Source: Acidobacteriota bacterium (GTDB lineage Bacteria > Acidobacteriota > Terriglobia > Terriglobales > Acidobacteriaceae). From it: DNA of 10,757 bases. Of the stretch, positions 1 through 6,927 are shown piece after piece. The number at the start of each line of letters is the position of its first letter. The stretch's first letter is position 1. The stretch is taken from assembly GCA_021799945.1 (NCBI GenBank), contig JAJYZK010000072.1:1-10757 (forward strand), given 5' to 3'. Position numbers and translations under genes: made by a program. A model generated the notes under the pieces. That model did no database searches and was not told where the DNA came from. It saw nothing but the letters and a program-made list of their open reading frames with translations.

Positions 1-432
1 CCCGCCGCTCGCGCCGCCCTGGTGGGGCTGGCCGCCGACCATACCAGATCCCACGTGATCCGCGCCATCCTGGAGGGCGTCGCCTTCAGCCTGAAGGATA
101 CCTTCACCATATTTTCCGAACTCTCGATCCCCGCGCGCCGCATCCGCGCCGGCGGCGGCGGCGCGCGCTCCGACGTATGGCGCCAGATCCAGGCGGACGC
201 CTATGAGCAGCCGGTCGAAACGGTCGAGGCGGAAGAGGGCGCGGCCTATGGCGCGGCGATCCTGGCCGGCGTCGGCGCGGGAATCTGGCCTTCCGTCGAT
301 GCCGCATGCGCCCAGGCGATCCGTCCTGCCCGGGTAACTCTTCCGCAGCCGGATGCGATCCCCGCGATGCGCGATGCCTATGCCCGATACCGAAAAATTT
401 ACCCCGCACTGCGCAAGTTATTCGACGAATAA
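1..432 (+). CDS. xylB: Xylulokinase, C-terminal part (5' end outside window)
   Basis: This is the last 143 codons of an FGGY-family sugar kinase, read in frame from base 1 to a TAA stop. Xylulokinase phosphorylates D-xylulose with ATP to xylulose 5-phosphate in the cytoplasm, feeding the pentose phosphate pathway. Visible family features are the ARAALVGL..DHTRSHVIRAILEGVAFSLKD stretch near the left edge, typical of the helix that follows the sugar-binding part; the glycine-rich nucleotide-site segment GGGGARSDVWRQIQAD; and EEGAAYGAAILAGVGAG further on. This order and wording fit XylB better than glycerol kinase or other FGGY kinases, although the substrate cannot be proven from the C-terminal third alone. 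The start codon, the N-terminal domain and any xylose isomerase neighbour lie outside the window. No clear terminator follows, and the next gene begins about 150 nt later on the same strand. Confidence 0.9.
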   Translation, partial: PAARAALVGLAADHTRSHVIRAILEGVAFSLKDTFTIFSELSIPARRIRAGGGGARSDVWRQIQADAYEQPVETVEAEEGAAYGAAILAGVGAGIWPSVDAACAQAIRPARVTLPQPDAIPAMRDAYARYRKIYPALRKLFDE

Positions 433-584
433 GCAACTCCCGCGCCCAACCTCTGCATCAAATATCACCCTCGAAGGGATGGAAGTTGTCTTGGCCACTG
501 TTACGTTACCTTGAGGCTGCGGCCAGCGCATTCCAGCCCCTTCGCGGGTTGATTCATCCATGGTTGCCCCCTAAACTGAAGGAA

Positions 585-1505
585 GTGACTGAGACCGAAA
601 CCGTAGCCCCTCCTCGGAATCGATCCATCCGGAGCCTTTTGCCGGAGCTTTTCGACCGCCGCCGTTTTCTGGGCCTTTCGGCCTTTGCCGCCGCCGGGCT
701 CGCCTTTTACTCCTGCGAGATCGCGCGCCATGAAATTCAGGTCGTCGAGCGGACCATCGGCATCGCCGGTCTGCCCCCGTCCTTCGCCGGCTTTCGCCTG
801 CTGCAGATCAGCGATATCCATCTGGCCGAGTACACGGAGGGCTACTTCCTGGAAAGGGTGATTCGAAGAATCAACGAACTCCGTCCGGACCTGGTGGCCA
901 TCACGGGAGACTTCGTCAGCAATGAACCTCTGCCGCGGAGCTTCGGAACGAAGATGGGATACGTCTGCGCGGAGATGCTCAGCCGCATCGCCTGTCCCCT
1001 GCGCTATGCCGTTTTGGGCAACCACGACATGCTGGTGAATTCCTCGGCGGTTACCGACGCGCTGCACACGCACGGCATTTCCGTCCTGCGCAACCGCGCG
1101 GTTCCCCTCGAGAAAGACGGCGGGCGCATCTGGCTGGCGGGGTTGGCGGAGGTGGAGTTTCAGCATCCCGATATCGACGCGACTCTCGCCGCACCCTCCC
1201 GGGCCGGGCGGGAGCCCGTGATCCTGATGGTCCACGAGCCCGATTACGCCGATTCCCTGGTTGGCCGCAAAGTATCTTTGATCCTCTCCGGCCATTCGCA
1301 CGGAGGCCAGGTCCGCCTGCCGGTTCTCGGACCGATTGTCCTTCCTTATCTGGGCAGAAAATATGTCGAGGGGCATTTCTCTCTCCCGGGCGATATCCAG
1401 CTCTACGTGAATCGGGGCATCGGAACGATCGGCCTTCCCCTGCGCCTGTTCTGCCCGCCCGAGATCACCGTATTGACCCTTCAGCCGCGGCCCTCCGCGC
1501 TCTGA
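585..1505 (+). CDS. Exported calcineurin-like metallophosphoesterase (YkuE/YaeI-type)
   Basis: This 306-residue protein has the full set of calcineurin-type dinuclear metal motifs: DIH (Asp77, His79), GDF (Asp109), GNHD (Asn146, His147), VHEP (His217) and GHSHGGQ (His237, His239). The closest known group is YkuE/YaeI, which hydrolyses phosphoesters, in some members on lipid A precursors; the substrate here is unknown. The N-terminus carries RRRFLGL at about residues 25-31 followed by a hydrophobic stretch to about residue 46, a Tat-like signal, so the enzyme probably acts in the periplasm or on the membrane. The start is uncertain. GTG at 585 is chosen because it gives a short n-region before the RR motif, but AAGGA (579-583) lies only 1 nt before it. 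TTG at 639 with GGAG at 631-634 is an alternative. The frame is open back to an ATG at 306 inside xylB, which is unlikely. Confidence 0.85.
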   Translation: MTETETVAPPRNRSIRSLLPELFDRRRFLGLSAFAAAGLAFYSCEIARHEIQVVERTIGIAGLPPSFAGFRLLQISDIHLAEYTEGYFLERVIRRINELRPDLVAITGDFVSNEPLPRSFGTKMGYVCAEMLSRIACPLRYAVLGNHDMLVNSSAVTDALHTHGISVLRNRAVPLEKDGGRIWLAGLAEVEFQHPDIDATLAAPSRAGREPVILMVHEPDYADSLVGRKVSLILSGHSHGGQVRLPVLGPIVLPYLGRKYVEGHFSLPGDIQLYVNRGIGTIGLPLRLFCPPEITVLTLQPRPSAL

Positions 1506-1698
1506 TCCCGCCTAAACTGCGAACCGCAATCCGCGATCTGAGATCGTCGCCGTTGCCGTGCGCGGCCTGGCAACGCAAGCGAGTGACTTATTTCCAACCG
1601 TAAATGTTACTTTTCGCACGTGGTCGCCCGATGATGCTGCGGAAGTTGTAGTGTGCGGCGGACAGCCCCAGTCTAGACTCTGAAGTCGAGAGGGATCC

Positions 1699-1920
1699 AT
1701 GGGCTCACAGGGCATTCCAAACATCGAGGGGCGGCCGGCAAGAACCCATTTCGGGGTATTGGGCGGCGGCGGCGCGAGGCCCACCGTTGCCGACGAAAGC
1801 GGCTCGCACGGCGATCCGGACTACGAGGATCAACTCGGCTGCGCCCGCGGAATCCTCTGGGCCCTCGGCATTCAGGCGGTCCTGCTATGCATGGCCATCG
1901 CCTTCTGGAAACTGCTCTAG
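1699..1920 (+). CDS. Small single-pass membrane protein, unknown function
   Basis: A 73-codon frame begins at an ATG preceded by a good Shine-Dalgarno sequence, GAGAGGGA at 1688-1695, about 4 nt from the start, and ends in TAG. Residues 1-47 are hydrophilic and rich in Gly, Pro and Asp/Glu (DESGSHGDPDYEDQ). Residues about 51-72 form one hydrophobic helix (GILWALGIQAVLLCMAIAFW) ending in KLL, so the predicted topology is a C-tail-anchored or single-pass inner-membrane protein. I do not recognise the family. It stands alone: 193 nt separate it from the upstream phosphoesterase, and the following genes converge on it. The ribosome-binding site plus the amphipathic-to-hydrophobic layout make it a better candidate than the overlapping reverse-strand frames. 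A chance ORF in GC-rich DNA remains possible. Confidence 0.6.
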   Translation: MGSQGIPNIEGRPARTHFGVLGGGGARPTVADESGSHGDPDYEDQLGCARGILWALGIQAVLLCMAIAFWKLL

Positions 1921-1954
1921 TGTCCTGAGTTAAAAGTTCGCAGAACAAAGGAAC

Positions 1955-2010
1955 TGTCATCCTGAGCGGAGTTTGGCCCGCTTTTGGGCCAAACGGAGTC
2001 GAAGGATCTG
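1955..2010. repeat. Dispersed-repeat-like element with internal hairpin
   Basis: The intergenic stretch between two convergent genes has outer halves TCATCCTGAGCGGAG and CGGAGTCGAAGGATCTG, which pair imperfectly through ATCCT (1959-1963) and AGGAT (2003-2007). Between them is a perfect 9-bp inverted repeat, GTTTGGCCC (1971-1979) with GGGCCAAAC (1986-1994), around a GCTTTT loop. From general knowledge, short repeats resembling CATCCTGAGCGAAGTCGAAGGATCT recur in intergenic DNA of several bacterial groups, including acidobacteria. Only one copy lies in this window, so its repeat status here is inferred. There is no T-tract after the stem on either strand, so it is not a classical terminator, though it may still form a structure at the 3' ends of both converging transcripts. 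Confidence 0.55.
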
Positions 2011-2066
2011 GGGTTGTTCTGTAACGAATTTCTGATTCGCCACACGAGTCAGTCTCCAGCCCATCT

Positions 2067-2522
2067 TCAAAGGGACTTCTCCATCACCTCGGCATCCGCC
2101 CCGTTTGGATAATAGCCGGCGATCCGTCCGACCTTGACGAAGCCGCAGCCGCGATACAGGCGCAGCGCCGCCAGGTTATTCGCAGCGACCTCCAGCTTCA
2201 GCGATGCCGCTCCCTCCTCCTTGAGCTGTTTTTCCGCAATCTGTAACAGCAGCCGGGCCGTTCCGACACGCCGCGCGGCAGGCTCCACATCGATGGTCAG
2301 CAGATGCCCATGGAGCGCCGGACCGTGGCGCAGGCGTTCGACCAGAATAAAGGCCGAGAGGGAAGAACTGCGGAAATGCGCGAGCCAGCAGACGCAGCGC
2401 GGCTGGTTCAGGTAATGCCGGAGTTCGCGTTGGGAGTAGGCAATCTCCGGAGGGAAGCAGACCCGGTCCAATTCGACCATCCGGACCAGGTCTCCCGCTC
2501 CCGCAGGGCGCAGGCACAGCAT
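2067..2522 (-). CDS. rimI: Ribosomal-protein-alanine N-acetyltransferase (RimI-like GNAT)
   Basis: This 151-residue protein is a single GNAT acetyltransferase domain. RimI uses acetyl-CoA to acetylate the N-terminal alanine of ribosomal protein S18. The acetyl-CoA pyrophosphate loop is RRVGTA (residues 84-89), following the beta-4 segment LLTIDVEPAA. The C-terminal signature LEVAANNLAALRLYRGCGF contains Glu111 and Tyr123, which align with the catalytic Glu103 and Tyr115 of E. coli RimI. The length matches the family. The ATG is preceded on its strand by GGAG, 4 nt away. It starts 12 nt after the stop of the upstream Asp-box protein gene, so the two are probably co-transcribed. The usual neighbour in many bacteria, tsaB, is absent. 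Other small-molecule GNAT enzymes look similar, so the exact substrate is inferred. Confidence 0.82.
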   Translation of the reverse strand: MLCLRPAGAGDLVRMVELDRVCFPPEIAYSQRELRHYLNQPRCVCWLAHFRSSSLSAFILVERLRHGPALHGHLLTIDVEPAARRVGTARLLLQIAEKQLKEEGAASLKLEVAANNLAALRLYRGCGFVKVGRIAGYYPNGADAEVMEKSL

Positions 2523-2534
2523 CCTGCTCCGGCC

Positions 2535-4568
2535 TTACCGGCCGACAGTCGCAGCCGAGGCGGTAACGGCGTTGGAGGGCTCGGAGGGCTCCATCACCAC
2601 CCCGTTGTAGCGGGTGGCGGCGACCATTCGTCCATCCAGGAAGTGGACGCTATGCAGGGTCCATCCCGCATCCCACCACTTCCAGGTTTTGGCGGCGGGG
2701 TCGATGGCGAGCACCAGAGAAGAGGTTGCCGAGGTAATCACGATCCGCTTCAGTTCTGAGTCGTAACGCAGCGCATCGATGTCGGAGACCGGCAGAGTCG
2801 CCATCGACCGCCAGCTTTGCCCCTGATCGGCGCTTAGGAATACTCCCTCCCGCGCCCCCAGCCAGATTTGGCCGTCCGGGGTGAGTGCGACGCCGTTCAG
2901 CCAATGGAGCGCTTCCGGCCGCGCTAACGCCTGCCAGCTCGCCCCTCCGTCCCGGGAAAGCGCCAGCCAGCTTTTGTCCCCCGTCAGCACCGTATCGCCC
3001 TGGGCCGCGAGAAGCCGCAGATCCCTCCTGCCGAGAACCGGCCCTCCTTTCCAGTACGCGCCCCGGTTCGGGCTGGTAAAGACGCCGCCCGCTCCGGCCG
3101 CATACCAGCGATCTCCGGAGACCACAATCTTGTTCACTCGCCCGGCGATCGGTTCCTCGGGAACCCGTTGCCGCGTCGTTACTTTTGTTTTCTTTCCCCG
3201 GCGCAAAACATATGCGGTCTTTGCGACCTCCCTCTCAACCTTGCTGTCCGGCTTCCATGTCGATCCATCCCATTGGAAGATTCCCTGGTTGGTTCCCGCG
3301 AGCACCTTTCCGCTCTCCGTCTCCGCCAGGGTATAAACATCCCGCCCTCCCAGCCCGGCGCTCTGCTGTCGCCAGGTGTCGCCGCCATCGGAGGAGACGA
3401 ATACGCCGCCGTAGCCCTTATCGTTCAGCACGCCGGCGTAGATGGCCTGCGAGCCTTTACGGGCAACGAGAAGCGCGGCAACCTGGCGCTGGGAAAATCC
3501 CCGATTAGAGCTCTGGAAGGTTACGGCCCCATCCTCGCTCCTGAGAACCCCGCTGCGATCCGTCGCCAGCAGCACATGGCGGGTATTCCTTGGATCGATG
3601 CGGATGTCATTGACGATTACATCCGCGCCGGTCATCCGGCTCCAGGTGACGCCATCGTCTTGTGTCCGGTAAAGCCCCTCGGTGGTTCCGGCGTAGACAA
3701 TCCGGCGATTGACCGGATCCTGCAGGAGTACGCGCGTCCGCCGCGCCGTCGTGGGAATGCCCTGAACCTTGCGGTAAAGCTCCCCGCCGTTGTCGCTGCG
3801 GTAGATTCCCGAGCAGGCGCTGGTGTACACCACGTTGGGTTGGACCGGATCGATGATGATCGAAAAGACATCCGAGTCTACGATCAGGCCCTCCTTGATG
3901 CTATGCCAGGCAGATCCGCCATCGGTGGTCTTCCAGGGTAGATGCCAGGTGCCGGCGTAGATCGTGTCGGCATGATTGGGGTCGATGGCGACGGACTCCA
4001 CTTCGTGAATCTCCACGCTCTGCGGCGGGCTGATCTGCGTCCAGTGCACGCCCCCGTCTTCGCTGCGGTACACCCCCCGCAAGGTTCCCGCCACCCATAT
4101 CCTTCTGTCGGAAGGGGCTTGGGCGAGAGCGCGGATCGACTGTCCGCGCATGTCCTGGATTGAAGTCCATGTGGCTCCGGAGTCGTGGCTGATGAACAGT
4201 CCTCCATCCGGGCGGTCGAGAACCCAGGCGCCGACGACGAGGGTGTGTGGATCGGCCTCGTCCACGATAATGTTGTCCAGCACCAGGTCGTCGTCGTTGC
4301 TGGAGCCGAGCCGGGCCAGGCGGGTCCAGCTCAATCCGCCGTCCTCGGTCTGGTAAATCCAACTGCTCGTCGTTCCCATGTAGATGTGGTTGGGGTGAAC
4401 GGGATCGGCGGCAAAACTGCGCGCATCGCCTCCATCGGGGCCGACAGACCGCCAGCTCGCCGCCCGCGCCGGGGATCGGCCGGGGTTCTGCGCGCCGGCG
4501 GAACGCGATGCGGCGCAGACGATGGCGAGAGACAAGAGCGGAAGCCGAAGACGTTTCAAAGCAAGCAT
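2535..4568 (-). CDS. Secreted Asp-box (BNR) repeat beta-propeller protein
   Basis: This 677-residue protein begins with a signal peptide (MLALKRL followed by a hydrophobic run; likely cleavage after AGA at residue 26). The rest is a chain of BNR/Asp-box repeats of the form S-x-D-x-G-x-x-W, at about residues 74, 127, 169, 214, 258, 302, 344, 392, 499, 538 and 579, eleven in all with the 5th, 7th and 9th degraded. Blades also carry IYAGT-like strands and DP..P/N turns, resembling sortilin/VPS10, Ycf48 and glycosidase-like propellers. It probably folds as one or two propellers outside the cytoplasm. Asp boxes are structural, and no sialidase arginine triad or FRIP motif is visible, so enzymatic activity is not implied. 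A basic insertion (RRGKKTK, residues 456-462) interrupts the spacing between boxes 8 and 9. The frame is open upstream to 4781, but the signal peptide supports ATG at 4568. No clear Shine-Dalgarno sequence precedes it. Confidence 0.85.
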   Translation of the reverse strand: MLALKRLRLPLLSLAIVCAASRSAGAQNPGRSPARAASWRSVGPDGGDARSFAADPVHPNHIYMGTTSSWIYQTEDGGLSWTRLARLGSSNDDDLVLDNIIVDEADPHTLVVGAWVLDRPDGGLFISHDSGATWTSIQDMRGQSIRALAQAPSDRRIWVAGTLRGVYRSEDGGVHWTQISPPQSVEIHEVESVAIDPNHADTIYAGTWHLPWKTTDGGSAWHSIKEGLIVDSDVFSIIIDPVQPNVVYTSACSGIYRSDNGGELYRKVQGIPTTARRTRVLLQDPVNRRIVYAGTTEGLYRTQDDGVTWSRMTGADVIVNDIRIDPRNTRHVLLATDRSGVLRSEDGAVTFQSSNRGFSQRQVAALLVARKGSQAIYAGVLNDKGYGGVFVSSDGGDTWRQQSAGLGGRDVYTLAETESGKVLAGTNQGIFQWDGSTWKPDSKVEREVAKTAYVLRRGKKTKVTTRQRVPEEPIAGRVNKIVVSGDRWYAAGAGGVFTSPNRGAYWKGGPVLGRRDLRLLAAQGDTVLTGDKSWLALSRDGGASWQALARPEALHWLNGVALTPDGQIWLGAREGVFLSADQGQSWRSMATLPVSDIDALRYDSELKRIVITSATSSLVLAIDPAAKTWKWWDAGWTLHSVHFLDGRMVAATRYNGVVMEPSEPSNAVTASAATVGR

Positions 4569-4818
4569 GTTTTTGATTTGGATGGGACGGTGTGGATATC
4601 GGCCAGTAGTCGCCACAGATAATTTCTCAATTCCGGGCATGTCGCGATTCGGCGCTTGGCGCTGAATCCGCAACTCGCAGAGGACCGCCGCCGGCCGCTG
4701 CCCGTCCCGGAGGGGTGCTTGGAAAAGCTGCACAAGTCCACACCGGCAGGGGGCGTGGTTTGTACCGCCGCCAAAGTCCAACTTGCGCTTTGAAGGCCCG
4801 GTTGGTCAAGCAAAATGA

Positions 4819-4850
4819 AAGGGGTGACCGATCAATCGGTCACCCCTTTT
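4819..4850 (-). terminator. Intrinsic terminator after the OmpA-like gene
   Basis: A perfect 12-bp stem, GGGGTGACCGAT (4821-4832) with ATCGGTCACCCC (4835-4846), is extended to 14 bp by flanking A:T pairs, around a minimal CA centre. On the reverse strand the stem is followed by TTTCATTTT, a usable U-tract. It starts 20 nt after the stop of the OmpA-like gene and separates that gene from the downstream Asp-box protein gene, which must therefore have its own promoter in 4569-4818. On the forward strand TTTT also follows, but no forward gene reads into it. Confidence 0.88.
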
Positions 4851-4867
4851 GTTCCAGCGGGCCGCCT

Positions 4868-6571
4868 CTACTGCTGCGCCGCCGCCTTCTTGTGGTGGGC
4901 TTTCCTCGCATGGCCGGTCCGCGCCTGCGGCTTCACCGCCGACTCGTCCACCTGCGTGGTTCCCTGCACGTCGTGCTCGAAGTTCGCGCCGGAGGGCACA
5001 AGGTAGTTCTCCACTTCCTTGTTGCCTTGGGTTCCGGTACGCACCGAGATCCGGGAGGGGTCAATGCCCTTCTCCTTCACCAGGTAGTCCTTCGTGTTGA
5101 CGGCGCGCTGGGCTGCCAGCATATCCGCGTGCTTTTCGTTAGAAGCCGCCTCACCGACCACCACCAGGGAGGCATCCGACTGCTGCTGCATGTTCAGAGC
5201 CACGTCGTCGAGGCAGGCCTTGGCTTCATTATCGACCCGGCCCGGACGGCGGGGATCGTTGGTGAAGCTGATCGAGCAAAGCTGCTTCGTAGCAGGCGCG
5301 GGCGGCGGGGGCGGCGGAGCTTCGACGGTAACCGTACTGGTGGAGGAGGCCGTCTGACCCTTGTCGTCCTGCACGTTGCAGGTGACCGTAATGGGACCTG
5401 CGGGCGCGCCGCTGGTGTTCAGCGTCGCGGTGGTTCCGGTTCCGCTGATTTCGCCCGAGGAGGCGCTGTAATTGTAGGTCAGCGTGCGGTTCTGCGGGCT
5501 CACGCCCTGCGCCGTGATGGTCGCCGTTCCGCCGGGCTGAACCGTGGAAGGATTGGCGGAGCAGCTAATGGTCGGCGGCTCAAACGGCTTTACCGTCAGG
5601 TTTGCGGTGCAATCTGCGGACTGCCCGGCCTTCTGTCCCTCGGAAACATGTCCGGAGACCGTATAGTTTCCGGGGTTCAGAGAGCTGGTGTCCACCTGAG
5701 ACACGGAGTTATCGCCGGAAAGCTTAGCTCCGCTGGTCGTGGTCCACTTGTAAGTTGCGGTCTTCTTGGGATTCAGGTTGGTGGCCGTTCCCGTCACCGT
5801 GACCGGATCGCCCGGGTAGATCGAACTCGGGCTGGCGGTGCAACTGAACGCTACCGGAGGCGGAGGCACGATCGAGCCCACGTGCCACAGCAGGCCGGAG
5901 GAGAGGCGGACGGCGTTCACATTCGCGCGGCCGCCCTCGGGGAACGGAGGTTGCGGGCCAAAGTCCACGTGCATGTATTCGTAATCGGCCTGGAAGAGAC
6001 GCAGACCCATGTGTCCGTGAAAGAACGGCAGCGGATAATCCATACCGCCGCCCGCCGTCAGCGCGACACCCATCTTATACGGCTCGTGGAACGGACCGCC
6101 CAGCCTCACGGTTCCCACGTCGGCATGGAGGAAGGGCGTCATGCTGGTGGTGGGGAAGCGGACCACGGGGCCGCCCGAAAAGGTGTATGCGCCGTCGTTC
6201 GGACCGCTGGGATGCGCGCCCATTTCAAACTGTCCGCCGAAGTACCGGTTGAAGAAGTAATTCACGCTGCCGATAGCGCCGACGTTGATCGCGGTGTAGG
6301 GCACCGGGCCGTTCACCCCGATCGTGGAGCCCCCGGGCACGGTCACCGAGCCGTGCGGATCCAGGTAGGAGTAACCGGTGAAGATATCGATTTTCGAAGC
6401 CGGAACATTCGAGGACGAAGGAGCCGATGGAGTCGAGCTTGCGCTCGACGAACTTGCGCTCGACGAACTCGCGCTGGACGAACTCTGCGCCAACAGACTG
6501 GACGTTCCCAGCCCCACACAACCCGCGGCCAACAGAATTCGGCCCAGAGAACTCAACGGGAGAGAATGCAT
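4868..6571 (-). CDS. OmpA-like outer-membrane protein with two Ig-like domains
   Basis: This 567-residue protein has a signal peptide (residues 1 to about 29), a Ser/Ala-rich linker (29-58), and an N-terminal region with beta-barrel character (about 60-232; IDIFTGYSYLDPHG, YFFNRYFGGQFEMGAH, GGGMDYPL). Two Ig/PKD-like modules follow (about 240-328 with Cys244/Cys321; 333-417 with Cys337/Cys398; each pair could form a disulphide), then a proline hinge (419-425) and an OmpA-like C-terminal domain (about 431-525). The domain keeps the LAAQRAVNTKDYL helix with Arg489, but the usual Asp of the GHxD/GYTD motif is replaced (VVGEAAS, 471-477), so peptidoglycan binding is uncertain. The tail is basic (HARKAHHKK). 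It probably spans the outer membrane and contacts the periplasm or cell wall. The start is firm: ATG with GGAGGA (complement of 6579-6584) about 7 nt upstream. It has its own terminator downstream. Confidence 0.86.
   Translation of the reverse strand: MHSLPLSSLGRILLAAGCVGLGTSSLLAQSSSSASSSSASSSSASSTPSAPSSSNVPASKIDIFTGYSYLDPHGSVTVPGGSTIGVNGPVPYTAINVGAIGSVNYFFNRYFGGQFEMGAHPSGPNDGAYTFSGGPVVRFPTTSMTPFLHADVGTVRLGGPFHEPYKMGVALTAGGGMDYPLPFFHGHMGLRLFQADYEYMHVDFGPQPPFPEGGRANVNAVRLSSGLLWHVGSIVPPPPVAFSCTASPSSIYPGDPVTVTGTATNLNPKKTATYKWTTTSGAKLSGDNSVSQVDTSSLNPGNYTVSGHVSEGQKAGQSADCTANLTVKPFEPPTISCSANPSTVQPGGTATITAQGVSPQNRTLTYNYSASSGEISGTGTTATLNTSGAPAGPITVTCNVQDDKGQTASSTSTVTVEAPPPPPPAPATKQLCSISFTNDPRRPGRVDNEAKACLDDVALNMQQQSDASLVVVGEAASNEKHADMLAAQRAVNTKDYLVKEKGIDPSRISVRTGTQGNKEVENYLVPSGANFEHDVQGTTQVDESAVKPQARTGHARKAHHKKAAAQQ
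6438..6482. repeat. Three tandem 15-bp repeats encoding a Ser/Ala linker
   Basis: Units at 6438-6452 and 6453-6467 are identical (CTTGCGCTCGACGAA), and 6468-6482 differs at two bases. They encode the repeated SSSSA linker just after the signal peptide of the OmpA-like protein. Because the unit is a multiple of three, changes in copy number would lengthen or shorten the linker without a frameshift. Confidence 0.85.
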
Positions 6572-6584
6572 GCGTCTATCCTCC

Positions 6585-6927
6585 GCAACCTTACTTTTGG
6601 AAAGTCACACAGTAACGATGAGTCTTGAACTGCTCGAGCCACATCTGCCCGGCTCGGCCCACCACAGAAGCTCTGCTCAAAAAGGCCTGCGCATCGGCGC
6701 CGCCTATCGAAAGAGTCCCAGCCGACCACGCAGCCTAAACTCTCAATAACATTAGAGCATATTCACGCGGGGTGGTTGCCCGCAACTCCCTATCGGCGTA
6801 ATCCGTGTACTAAACAAGTACCATTTCTCCGGCAGGTTTCGCGGAGCGCCCAACACCGGCGCGACCGCTCCCGGAGGCGAAATTCACCACTACCCAAGCT
6901 ATTACATTTTCAGGTTCATGGGAAGCG
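6585..6927. other. Intergenic region between nuoB and the OmpA-like gene
   Basis: These roughly 340 bases separate two reverse-strand genes. No credible ORF with a ribosome-binding site, tRNA or strong terminator was found. The region must hold the promoter of the OmpA-like gene, but I could not identify a convincing pair of -35/-10 boxes. TTGCGG with TATGCT 18 nt downstream on the reverse strand, around 6750-6780, is the best but weak candidate. A small inverted repeat, ACTTT-TGG-AAAGT (6593-6605), lies in the OmpA-like leader just upstream of its ribosome-binding site. Confidence 0.5.

Noticed and set aside
306..584. Extended N-terminus of the metallophosphoesterase from ATG 306
   Set aside because: It would overlap the end of xylB by 127 nt, has no signal or family character, and puts the Tat-like motif over 100 residues inside the protein.
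1971..1994. The hairpin as a classical bidirectional terminator
   Set aside because: The stem is perfect but is followed by GGAG on one strand and TCCG on the other, with no U-tract.
3168..3941. A 257-codon forward frame inside the Asp-box protein gene
   Set aside because: It is antisense to regularly spaced Asp-box repeats, so it is a shadow; no ribosome-binding site or domain is seen.
4715..6628. A 637-codon forward frame across the OmpA-like gene
   Set aside because: It is antisense to a gene with a clear signal peptide, domains, ribosome-binding site and terminator. The translation is Arg/Gly/His-rich with no motif and reads through the terminator hairpin.
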